Origin: CBDIDH01 sp965277595
Lineage (GTDB): Bacteria; Planctomycetota; Planctomycetia; Isosphaerales; Isosphaeraceae
Reading direction: 5' to 3'
NCBI GenBank assembly: GCA_965277595.1
Contig: CBDIDH010000001.1
Location: 1,426,001 to 1,490,000, forward strand
DNA: 64,000 bases
Each line of letters begins with the position of its first letter. Within the stretch, counting starts at the first letter, position 1. The notes under the pieces are model-generated. The model did not search any database. It saw only the letters and a program-made list of their open reading frames with translations, and was not told the DNA's origin. Below, in pieces: positions 36,504-44,727 of this stretch. Both the position numbers and the translations under genes were made by a program.

Positions 36504-36606
36504 AGGAGGATTGCAAAGTCTGTCTTTTCAATGACCGAGGACCAATGTCCGATGACCAGGAAGAAGAAATTCTCGGTCATCGGTCATCGGGACCCTGCGA
36601 TCCTCC
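36504..36606. repeat. Palindromic intergenic element, copy A (degenerate right end)
   Basis: Left end AGGAGGATTGCAAAGTC at 36504-36520 and a mutated right end GACCCTGCGATCCTCC at 36591-36606 are inverted repeats. Between them, TGACCGA/TGACCAA-type heptamers on the left face TCGGTCA heptamers on the right, so the whole element can fold into one long hairpin. It lies in the gap between the divergent TPR membrane protein and peroxiredoxin genes. It shares ends and core with copies at 38863-38972 and 63242-63350. Confidence 0.85.
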
Positions 36607-36717
36607 CTGGCCTTTCGACCGCGAACCGGTTGTATTCGGGCGAGACCCTTGCTAGCCTTCAGGTCGGCTTGCAAAAAGGGAAATTCTGTCACGAAGTCGC
36701 ATCCAGAGGAGTTCGCG

Positions 36718-37266
36718 ATGACCCGATCGATGGGACAGCGGAGCGTTTTGATCGTGGCGGCCTTGCTGGGAGTGGGGACAATGTTCGCGGAGAATGCATC
36801 AGCGGCCGATCTGAAGGTGGGCGACGAGGCGCCGGCGTTCACGATGCCCGGTTCCGACGGCAAGACCTACTCGCTCAGCGACTTCAAGGGGAAGAAGGGC
36901 GTGATCATCGCCTGGTATCCCAAGGCCTTCACAGGCGGCTGCACGGCCGAGTGCAAGTCCTTCGGCGCCGAGAGCACGGAACTGAAGAAGCTGAACGTGG
37001 CCTACTTCACGGCGAGCGTCGATGAGCCCGATTTGAACAAGAAGTTCGCCGAATCCGTGGGCGCGGATTACCCGATCTTGAGCGACCCGGACAAGTCGGT
37101 CGCCAAGGCGTATGGCGTGGTCAACCCGACCCGCAACGTCGCCAATCGATGGACCTTCTACATCGACAAGAACGGGATCATCAAGGAGATCGACAAGAAG
37201 GTGAACACCAAGCAGGCCGCTCCCGAAGCCGCCGCCAAGGTCAAGAGCCTGGGCCTGGGCGACTGA
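36718..37266 (+). CDS. Exported peroxiredoxin (AhpC/TSA, Bcp-like)
   Basis: 182-aa thiol peroxidase with an N-terminal signal peptide (QRSVLIVAALLGVGTMFAEN, cleavage near ASAAD). The thioredoxin-fold core starts LKVGDEAPAFTMPGSDG. The active site is KAFTGGCTAECKSFG: the peroxidatic Cys in GGC and a candidate resolving Cys four residues later. WTFYIDKNGIIKEID closes the fold. Export implies detoxification of peroxides outside the cytoplasm, needing an external thiol donor not seen here. The ATG at 36718 follows AGAGGAG, ruling out the longer frame from 36649. Confidence 0.92.
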   Translation: MTRSMGQRSVLIVAALLGVGTMFAENASAADLKVGDEAPAFTMPGSDGKTYSLSDFKGKKGVIIAWYPKAFTGGCTAECKSFGAESTELKKLNVAYFTASVDEPDLNKKFAESVGADYPILSDPDKSVAKAYGVVNPTRNVANRWTFYIDKNGIIKEIDKKVNTKQAAPEAAAKVKSLGLGD

Positions 37267-37328
37267 CAGAGAATGATCCCCGCTGGAACGGGTTGACGAG
37301 ATATCCTTCTCATCGGCCCGTTCAGCCC

Positions 37329-37964
37329 TTACCGAGCCCGCTGGAGATCGGCCCAACGCCCCTTGAGTTCGCCGAGAATACGCCAGAAGAGCGGGCTGTG
37401 CATCCGGCCTGGAACGCGCTCGCAGGCTCGGGCGTGGAAGGAATCCGGCTCGGTGTACTCAATATGATGGGCGACCTCGTGAAGATACGTGTCAAAGAGT
37501 TCTTCCATCGGCCGACGCCCTAGCTGGCGGTCGTGTGAGTAAATGCGAATCAGACGCCTTGCCTTGTAATAACCGCCGAGAACCCGTGTCGTCGGCCTGG
37601 TGTTGATGTCAATCTCGTGGCCGACAAGGCACGGATAAACTTTTTCCAGACGCGATCGAAACAGAGGCGCGAGCGCCGAGATCGGCGGCTCAAACCGGCG
37701 AGGCGAGCCATCCTGCCGAGGTAAGGGAACAGGCTCGGGATCGGCGGACGGGTCAAAAGGCTCGCCTTCGGCGATGAGTCGTCCGCCCAGAAACCGGGCC
37801 TGTTCGGCGACGCGTTCGAGATCGAAGACGCGGGGATCGATCAACTGCCGGCCGCCGTTGGGATGAATCAGCCAGTAGCGCTCGGGCGGTCGCCTCCGCG
37901 ATCCGCCCTGCGTCCCGCGCAATCCTTCAAGATCGTTCCCGAGGGGTCGCGAGCCATCACCCAT
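37329..37964 (-). CDS. SprT-like putative zinc metallopeptidase
   Basis: 211-aa protein whose C-terminal half contains LHEVAHHIEY (an HExxH zinc site) followed about 20 residues later by HSPLFWRILGEL, supplying the third His as in SprT/Spartan-like proteins. An RRLIRIYSHDRQLGRRPMEE segment precedes the site. The N-terminal 80 residues are Arg/Pro-rich without a recognised domain and the start codon is uncertain. Cytoplasmic. Possible role in protein quality control or DNA-protein crosslink handling by analogy only. Confidence 0.75.
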   Translation of the reverse strand: MGDGSRPLGNDLEGLRGTQGGSRRRPPERYWLIHPNGGRQLIDPRVFDLERVAEQARFLGGRLIAEGEPFDPSADPEPVPLPRQDGSPRRFEPPISALAPLFRSRLEKVYPCLVGHEIDINTRPTTRVLGGYYKARRLIRIYSHDRQLGRRPMEELFDTYLHEVAHHIEYTEPDSFHARACERVPGRMHSPLFWRILGELKGRWADLQRAR

Positions 37965-38035
37965 CCGACCAAACCCTTTCCTAACCAGGCCAAGTCAAGC
38001 CGATCCTGGTCGCCCGGCCGTCAATCGATCAACAA

Positions 38036-38782
38036 TCAATACGTGGCCCGGCCGCCACTGATATCGTAACACTGGCCGGTCGTGAAGCTCGACTCGGGAC
38101 TGACCAGGAAATGAACCAGCGCGGCGACCTCGTCGACCGTGCCAAGTCGGCCCATCGGGATCTTGCCGACCATGTAATCGACGGTTTCGGGAGCCATGCC
38201 GTCAAGAATCGGGGTACGGATCACGGCTGGAGAAATGGCGTTCACGGTCACATCGGCCTTGCCGGCAAGCTCCTTGCCCAGCGACTTCGTGAGCGCGATC
38301 ACCGCGGCCTTCGACGCCGAATAGGGCAAGAGCGTCGGATTCCCTTCCTTCCCCGCGATCGAGGCGATGTTCACGATCCGCCCGTACCCGCGCGCCAGCA
38401 TTCCCGGAACGACCCCTTTGCAGAAGAGAAAGGGGCCGACGACGTTGACGTCCAGCACCGTCCGCAACTCCTCGGCCTCAAGGTTCCAGCTCAGCTCGCA
38501 ACGCCCCGTGATTCCGGCGTTATTGACGAGGATCGAGAGGGGTCCGAGGTCGTTCTCGACCTGCTTGAGAGCCGCCGCCACGTCGGACTCGGACCGGACG
38601 TCGCCAACGTGGGCGATACCCTGGATCTCCGAGGCGATGGATCGGGCGTTGGGACCATCGGCGTCAAAGACGGCGACGCGAGCCCCGGCCCGGTGCAGGC
38701 GCCTCGCGATCGCCGCGCCGATGCCCTGGCCGCCGCCAGTCACGAGCGCTACCTGGCCCGCCACCGAGAAGAATTCCGACAT
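38036..38782 (-). CDS. Short-chain dehydrogenase/reductase (FabG-like)
   Basis: 248-aa classical SDR. NADP-binding TGGGQGIGAAIARRLHRAGA, NNAGITG, catalytic Ser in IVNIASIAGKEG, and YSASKAAV (YxxxK) are all present, followed by PAVIRTPILDGM and a C-terminal YDISGGRATY. It could be a 3-oxoacyl reductase or a sugar/polyol dehydrogenase. The ATG at 38782 is preceded by GAGAGGTGGG. The frame opens to 38875, but only into the adjacent palindromic repeat. Confidence 0.9.
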   Translation of the reverse strand: MSEFFSVAGQVALVTGGGQGIGAAIARRLHRAGARVAVFDADGPNARSIASEIQGIAHVGDVRSESDVAAALKQVENDLGPLSILVNNAGITGRCELSWNLEAEELRTVLDVNVVGPFLFCKGVVPGMLARGYGRIVNIASIAGKEGNPTLLPYSASKAAVIALTKSLGKELAGKADVTVNAISPAVIRTPILDGMAPETVDYMVGKIPMGRLGTVDEVAALVHFLVSPESSFTTGQCYDISGGRATY

Positions 38783-38862
38783 GATTCGACCCACCTCTCG
38801 AACGGAAATTCCCCCCAAGGTCGATAGGGTAACGCAAGAGGTCCGTCTTGACCATTGCCTAC

Positions 38863-38972
38863 AGGAGAATTGCAAAGTCCCAATGACCGATGACCAATAA
38901 CCGAAAAATTCCGCCTGTTTGGTCCTTGGTCATCGGTCATTGGTCATTGAAAACACGACTTTGCAATCCTCC
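38863..38972. repeat. Palindromic intergenic element, copy B
   Basis: AGGAGAATTGCAAAGTC at 38863-38879 and GACTTTGCAATCCTCC at 38957-38972 are near-perfect inverted ends 110 bp apart. The core has CAATGACCGATGACCAATAA on the left and TCGGTCATTGGTCATTG on the right, which pair. It lies 80 bp upstream of the SDR start and about 50 bp beyond the stop of the giant LEPR gene, both on the minus strand. It could end transcription of the giant gene or insulate the two. Confidence 0.9.
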
Positions 38973-39022
38973 CGCCATCGTCTATCGACGGGGATCGAAA
39001 GGAGATTCTGGTCCGAAGAGGG

Positions 39023-42000
39023 TCAAACGTCTTGAAGGAAGTTGAGAAAACCCACGCGTCGGGTTGTCGTTGAGGTCGGCGGGGCCTCGGCGACGAGGTT
39101 GCTGATCGCGGAATCGACGAGGGCGGGGGTGTTGGTTTTTGACGTCGAGGTTGAAGTTGCCGTGATTGCGGCGGCCTTGACGGTGGGGGTCGCGACGGAA
39201 CCGGTGGCGAGCGCCGCGGGGGTGGCGATCACCGCGGAGGCGCCGACGGCCGGGAGTCGGATACCGCCGACGACGCCAATCCGTTCCAGAGCCTGAAGCG
39301 GGGCCTCGATCGGAACGTCGGTCAGGTTGTGCTCGCCAAAGGTGAAGATGCGGACCGTGGGACCATTGATGATCCAGCGCCCGGTGCTCGGCTGGAAGAC
39401 GGCGATCTCGGTCCGGCCGAGGCCGTCGTAGTCGCCGGGGATCGGAATATCGATGAGGTTATAATCGCCGAACTGGACGACCCGGAGGCCGTTCGGACCG
39501 GCGATCAACCACTGCGCCGTGGCCGGGCGGAAGATGGCGAACTCGGTATGGCCGGTGCCGTCGTAATCGCCGGGAACGGGAATATCATGCTGCGTCGGGT
39601 CGCCAAACTGGACAACTCGAAGGCCGTTCGGACCGGCGATCAGCCACTGATCGGTCGTCGGGCGGAAGACGGCGAGTTCCGCGTGGCCGACACCGTCGTA
39701 ATCGCCGGGCACGGCAATGTCGCCCTGACTCGGGTCGCCGAAGGAGACGATCCGAACGCCGGTCGGCCCGCTGATGATCCACTGGCCGGTGCTCGGGCGA
39801 TACACGGCCATCTCGGAATGGCCGAGGCCATCGTAATCGGCCGGCACGGGAACGTCGCCATGCGTCGGGTCGCCGAAGCCGGTATTGAAGGTTCCGCCCG
39901 CCGAGTTGACGCCGATCCACTGCGACGTCGCCAGGCGATAGACGCCGACGTCCGACTTGCCGTCGCCGTCGAAGTCGGACGGCGAGGCGTCGACGATCGT
40001 CAGGCTCAAGCTCGCGCTCGCGGCCCCGACATTCCCGGCGACGTCGCGAAGGCGAACCCGCAGCGGATACGTTCCGAGATTCAGGTTCGCCGGCGGCTGG
40101 AGGCTGTACGTACCCGCCGCCGTCACCGTCGTCGAGGCGAGAACGTTGCCCGAGGCGTCCAGCAGATCCACCGCGCTACCCAGGGGGGCCGAACCAACCA
40201 GGCGCGGGCGGCGGACAGAGGTCTTGCCGTCGCCAATGGGTCCGGTGTCGTCCGCGGCGCTCAGTGTCGGGGCCGAGGGAGCCGCGGGCTGGGCCGTCAA
40301 GATCGTGAGCGCGAGCGGAGCGCTGAGCGGACTGGCCGTCCCGGCCGCGTTGAGGTCGCGTGTGTGATAGGTGGCCGTTCCGTCGGCAAGCGCCGAGGTG
40401 GGCTGAACCGTGTAAAGCCCCGACGACGAGGCGATCGTCGAGGCGATCACCGCGCCCGAGCCGTTGAGTAGCTGGACGGTCGAACCGGCCAGAGCGGTGC
40501 CGGTTAGGTGGGGAAGATTGACGTTGGTGATGCCGTCGCCCAAGGTTCCCGAATCGTCGGAAACAAGGAGCGTCGGCGCCGAGGGGGTGGTCGGGACCGT
40601 GGTCAGGATTGTCAAGGAGAGCGGGGCACTCGGGGCCGAGACGTTACCCGCCACGTCAACAACCTCGACGGAAAGGCTATACGTTCCATCCACGAAAGGT
40701 GGGGACGTACTGAGCGTATAACTTCCATCAGACGCGGCCGTGGACGTTCCCAGTACGGTCTGAGCCGCGTTGACGAGTTGGACGGTTGCGTTGGCGGGAG
40801 CGTTGCCGACGATCCGGGGCGTATTGACGTTTGTGATGCCATCGCCCTTCACGCCCGAATCGTCGGCGGCGAGCAAGGAGGGAGCGGCGGGAGCGGCCGC
40901 GGGGGTCGCGTCGATCGTGAACGTCGCCGAGGACGATGGAGCGCTGATGTTTCCCGAGGCATCAACATCGCGGGCGAGGAGCGTGTAGGTTCCATCCGTT
41001 AACGGCGACGTGAGCGCCACGGTGTACGAACCGTTCGACGCGGTCGGGGCCGACCCGAGAATTGTGCCGTTGGGGCTGACGAGTTGGACCGTCGTGTTTG
41101 CCGTCGCCGTGCCGAAGAAACGGGGCCGATTGACGTTCGTGATCCCATCGCCTTTCGTCCCGGAGTCATCGGCGGCAAGCAAGACGGGCGTCGACGGGGC
41201 GGACGGGGGCGTCGCGGGGGTCTGGATCGTCAAGGTGAAGGGAAGGCTGGGCGTACCGATGTTGCCCGCGACGTCGATCACCTGGGCTTCGAGCAGGTAA
41301 ATTCCGGCTGAAAAGGACGTGCTGGGAAGGATCGAGTAGGCGCCACTGGCCCCGGCGGTTCCCGAGCCGATCAGGGTGCCGGTCGCGGTGATGATCCGTA
41401 CGGTTGCGTTGGCCGGGGCCGTGCCGACAAGGTGTGGCTGAGCGATGGTCGTGATCCCGTCGCCGACGACGCCGGAATCATCGGCCGCGAGCAAGGCGGG
41501 GACCGCCGGGGCGACCGGCTGCGTGGCGAGGATCGTGAGCGTGAGCGGAAGGCCCGGCTGGCTGAGGTTACCGGCTACGTCGATATCAGCTACTCGCAAG
41601 GCGTAAACACCATCGGCGAGTGGGCTGGTCGGACTGAGCGTGTACGAGCCGTTGGAGCCGACCGAGGCGGAACCGATCACGCTTCCCTGGGCGTTGAGAA
41701 GCTGGACCGACGACCCGGCAAGGGCGGTCCCGGTGAGCCTCGGCTGGCGGACGTTCGTGATGTTGTCGCCGAGAAGGCCCGAATCGTCGGCGGCGAGAAG
41801 CGTCGGGGCCGACGGAGCGGCGGGGGGCGTGGTGTCGATGACAAGGTTCATGCCGGGGCTAACCACGCTCAAATTCCCGGCGACATCAACCGCCCGGACG
41901 CGGAAAGGGGCGGGGCCATCGGGAAGCGCGGCGGGGATCGTGAGCGTGTACGAGCCGGTCGAGCCTGTTTGCGCCGACGTCAGGACGTCGCCAAAGCTGT

Positions 42001-44263
42001 CGAGCAACTGGACGGTCGTGTTGGCGGCGACCGTGCCGGTGATTCGAGGCTGTTTGACGTTGGTGATGCCGTCGCCGACGATACCCGAGTCGTCGTCGGC
42101 AAGCAAGACGGGCGCGGCGGGTGTTGCCGGGGGCGTGGTGTCGATGACGAGGTTCACGCCGGGGCTGGCCGCGCTGAGGTTGCCGGCGAGGTCTTGCTCT
42201 CGAATGCGGAAGGGGGCGGGACCGTCCGACAGGGGAGCGGGAACCGTGAGCGTGTACGAGCCGGTCGAGCTGGCGGGGGTCGACGCGAGGACGTTGCCGA
42301 AGGAATCAAGGAGCTGGGCGATTGTGTTCGGGTCGATTGAGCCGGTGATTCGAGGCTGTTTGACGTTGGTGATCCCGTCGCCGACAACGCCCGAATCATC
42401 GGCCCCGAGAAGCAGGGGGGCGGCGGGCGTCGCGGGGATTTTGGTGTTCACCGTGACCGTGGTCGCCGAGCTTGCCGTGCTGACAAGCCCTTGCGCGTTG
42501 ATCTGCACGGCGGTGTAAACGTGAACGCCGTTGGGAACCGGGCCGGGATCAGTGATCGGCCCGGCGCCGACGCGACTACCGACAACGACGCCGTCGCGAA
42601 GCAACCGCACGGTGTTTCCAGAGGCGGAAACGGTGTTCTCGTCAAGAACGAGTGTCGTGGCGTTGGTCAGGCCGTCCGTGGAACTGACGCCGGTATCGCT
42701 CGCGGCTTCCAAAACCGGAGCGCCCGGCGCGGCGGGAGGCGTCGGGCTTGCCGAGGCCAGTTGCGCGATGAAGATGCTCTTGGAAAAGGCCGGCAGGGTG
42801 CTCGATCCAAAGGTCGCGGGACCCGAATAGCGACCGGCGATCGCCACCTGTCCCGAACTGTTCACGCCGACGCCGACCTCGCTGTCAAAATTAGCGCCTC
42901 CGGCCGATTGACTGGCGAGGAAGTTGCCGGAGGTGTCGTATTCAGCCACGAAAACGTCAAACGAACCCAGACTGGTCAGACTCGCGTTCGCGGCGGTCGG
43001 ATCGAGTTGAATGGTCCCCTGATAATAACCGGCGACAAAGACGTGTCCCAGGGCATCAAGGCCGACCCCTTCGCCACGCCCGGCGGTATAGGAAGGCGAG
43101 ACCGAGAGGTCCTTCGCCCAGACGAACTGGCCGGTCGATGAGAGCTTGACCAGGAAGCCGTCTTCAAAGCCCCCGGCGGTGAGGTTCAAGGGCGTTCCGG
43201 CGGGGTTCGGGTTGAAGTTGGCCGTCATGGCGAAGGTGCCGGTGACATAAACGTTTCCCGAGGCGTCGGCAACGACGCTGGCCCCCTGATCGACGTCGGC
43301 GCTGCCAATCGACTCGGCCCAGAGCATGTTGCCCGAGCCGTCAAACTTCTGGATGAAGACGTCGGTTGAGCCGACCGAGGTGAGCGTCAACGGGCTCGCG
43401 GGCGTTCCGAAGTTGACCGACCCGGAAAACAGGCCCGTCGCGATCAGGTTGCCCGAGGCATCAAAGGCCAGACCGGCCGACTGCGCGACGGTTGAGCCTG
43501 ACCCCGAGCTTGCCTTCGCCCAGGCGAACTGGCCCGATGCGTTGACCTTGGCGACGAAGTTGTCAAAACTACCGGACGCCGTCAGAGTTGTCGCGCCGAA
43601 TTTGGCCGAATTCTGAAACGAACCGGCGATCGCGACGTTGCCCGATCCGTCGACGGCGAGGGCGTAGCCTTCGTCAATCGCTCCCGAGGTTCCCGAGACG
43701 TCGTCGGCCCAGAGGAAGTTGCCGTTGGCGTCATACTTGGCGAGGAAGACGTCGTTGCCCCCAGACGGCGAGGTCAGCGTGGCGCCTGCGTTCACGGTGT
43801 TGGGGTCGAAATTCACGGTGCCGGTATAGCTTCCGGTGACGAAGACGTTGCCCGAAGGGTCCACGGCGACGGCCGCTCCCTGGGCAACGCTTCCCGAGTT
43901 CGCGCCGCGAAGATTTTTGGCCCAGACGAGAGCGCCGGTCGGGCTGTATCGGGCGACGAAGACATCGCGGCTGCCGGTGCTCGACAGATTGGTGACGTTC
44001 GGGCCGGGGTTGAAGTTCGCGGTCCCCTGAAGCGAGCCGGTGACATACACGTTGCCGGCCGGGTCGTTGACAACGGAGTTTGATTCGACGTCGACCGAGT
44101 TACTGCCATTAACGCCGACGGAATTGGCGAACTGAAAGGTCAGGCTGGGCAGCCAGCGCGATTCCAGAGCCTCGATCATCGGCCCCCCGCGAAAGGCGCG
44201 GTGGGGACGTCGAGACGGCGGGGCCTGTGTCGGTCGTTGTGTGCGTCGTTCCCCGGTTGGCAT
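39023..44263 (-). CDS. Giant exported protein: LEPR-XLL-like motif, SBBP propeller, nine Ig-like repeats, FG-GAP-like repeats
   Basis: 1746 aa. The N terminus is Arg/Pro-rich and carries EALESRWLPS, the planctomycete LEPR-XLL-type signature. Next come seven SBBP-like beta-propeller repeats (DVFVARYSPTGALVWAKNL type; GNVYVTGS motifs). Then come nine Ig-like repeats of about 100 aa, eight with ADDSG-VGDGITNV-P and RDVAGN-type motifs. Five C-terminal repeats of about 47 aa follow (VPGDYDGVGHAELAVFRPT, SQWLIAGPNG), resembling FG-GAP/VCBS units; DFDGDGKSDVGVY is a probable calcium loop. The last 60 residues are Ala/Thr-rich with no visible anchor. Likely a surface or matrix adhesin (inference). 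The ATG at 44263 follows GGGGAG; a GTG at 44293 or ATG at 44179 are alternatives. Confidence 0.85.
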   Translation of the reverse strand: MPTGERRTQRPTQAPPSRRPHRAFRGGPMIEALESRWLPSLTFQFANSVGVNGSNSVDVESNSVVNDPAGNVYVTGSLQGTANFNPGPNVTNLSSTGSRDVFVARYSPTGALVWAKNLRGANSGSVAQGAAVAVDPSGNVFVTGSYTGTVNFDPNTVNAGATLTSPSGGNDVFLAKYDANGNFLWADDVSGTSGAIDEGYALAVDGSGNVAIAGSFQNSAKFGATTLTASGSFDNFVAKVNASGQFAWAKASSGSGSTVAQSAGLAFDASGNLIATGLFSGSVNFGTPASPLTLTSVGSTDVFIQKFDGSGNMLWAESIGSADVDQGASVVADASGNVYVTGTFAMTANFNPNPAGTPLNLTAGGFEDGFLVKLSSTGQFVWAKDLSVSPSYTAGRGEGVGLDALGHVFVAGYYQGTIQLDPTAANASLTSLGSFDVFVAEYDTSGNFLASQSAGGANFDSEVGVGVNSSGQVAIAGRYSGPATFGSSTLPAFSKSIFIAQLASASPTPPAAPGAPVLEAASDTGVSSTDGLTNATTLVLDENTVSASGNTVRLLRDGVVVGSRVGAGPITDPGPVPNGVHVYTAVQINAQGLVSTASSATTVTVNTKIPATPAAPLLLGADDSGVVGDGITNVKQPRITGSIDPNTIAQLLDSFGNVLASTPASSTGSYTLTVPAPLSDGPAPFRIREQDLAGNLSAASPGVNLVIDTTPPATPAAPVLLADDDSGIVGDGITNVKQPRITGTVAANTTVQLLDSFGDVLTSAQTGSTGSYTLTIPAALPDGPAPFRVRAVDVAGNLSVVSPGMNLVIDTTPPAAPSAPTLLAADDSGLLGDNITNVRQPRLTGTALAGSSVQLLNAQGSVIGSASVGSNGSYTLSPTSPLADGVYALRVADIDVAGNLSQPGLPLTLTILATQPVAPAVPALLAADDSGVVGDGITTIAQPHLVGTAPANATVRIITATGTLIGSGTAGASGAYSILPSTSFSAGIYLLEAQVIDVAGNIGTPSLPFTLTIQTPATPPSAPSTPVLLAADDSGTKGDGITNVNRPRFFGTATANTTVQLVSPNGTILGSAPTASNGSYTVALTSPLTDGTYTLLARDVDASGNISAPSSSATFTIDATPAAAPAAPSLLAADDSGVKGDGITNVNTPRIVGNAPANATVQLVNAAQTVLGTSTAASDGSYTLSTSPPFVDGTYSLSVEVVDVAGNVSAPSAPLSLTILTTVPTTPSAPTLLVSDDSGTLGDGITNVNLPHLTGTALAGSTVQLLNGSGAVIASTIASSSGLYTVQPTSALADGTATYHTRDLNAAGTASPLSAPLALTILTAQPAAPSAPTLSAADDTGPIGDGKTSVRRPRLVGSAPLGSAVDLLDASGNVLASTTVTAAGTYSLQPPANLNLGTYPLRVRLRDVAGNVGAASASLSLTIVDASPSDFDGDGKSDVGVYRLATSQWIGVNSAGGTFNTGFGDPTHGDVPVPADYDGLGHSEMAVYRPSTGQWIISGPTGVRIVSFGDPSQGDIAVPGDYDGVGHAELAVFRPTTDQWLIAGPNGLRVVQFGDPTQHDIPVPGDYDGTGHTEFAIFRPATAQWLIAGPNGLRVVQFGDYNLIDIPIPGDYDGLGRTEIAVFQPSTGRWIINGPTVRIFTFGEHNLTDVPIEAPLQALERIGVVGGIRLPAVGASAVIATPAALATGSVATPTVKAAAITATSTSTSKTNTPALVDSAISNLVAEAPPTSTTTRRVGFLNFLQDV
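39995..42745 (-). repeat. About 305-bp tandem coding repeats (Ig-like)
   Basis: The VGDGITNV block recurs at near-constant spacing of about 305 bp (near 40230, 40535, 40835, 41140, 41450, 41755, 42060 and 42365). The units differ at many positions, with two neighbours (around 42060 and 42365) the most alike. The regular length suggests duplication by unequal exchange. Confidence 0.8.
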
Positions 44264-44727
44264 CGCTGGCGGCTCCCCGGTGCCTCGTCGCACCGTTCTT
44301 GCTGAAGAAAACGGAGAGAAGTCCGCGCCTTCTTGGTCGTTGAGTCGCGCGAAAATCCGTTGCGCGGTCGGCGTTCCCTTTTCTCAACGCTATGTCACGT
44401 TCCGCCGCTTTTTCGCGACAACGACCGCGATTTTTGGCCGAGTTCGAGGAAATTCGAGGGCGTTCTGACAGCCGGAAAAACGTGGCCTAACCTGCCGACG
44501 ATCACGATCAACGTGTTTGGAAAACGCCCGGCGCTTGTAGTGATCCGGGAAAAGTGGTTGCACGGGGGTCCCTGGGCGTCTATGTTCGGCAGTTGCTCTC
44601 TTCGAACCGGTTCGCGCCTTTGGCAAGCCCTGGACGCGACGGTCAACCCGCCTTGCCGATCTCCGCGATCGAACGAGCCAGCCCCTTTTTGCGTTCCCCA
44701 AACAGAGCCCGTGAGAGGCACCCCCAA
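44264..44727. other. Divergent intergenic region between two giant exported-protein genes
   Basis: 464 bp between the starts of the LEPR/Ig protein and the WD40 protein, so both promoters should lie here. A weak -35/-10 pair (TTGCAC 44558-44563, 17 nt, TATGTT 44581-44586) points at the WD40 gene but matches consensus poorly. No gene seen. Confidence 0.45.

Noticed and set aside
44558..44586. Promoter for the WD40 gene (TTGCAC, 17 nt, TATGTT)
   Set aside because: Only 3 of 6 and 4 of 6 matches to consensus; expected by chance in a sequence of this length.
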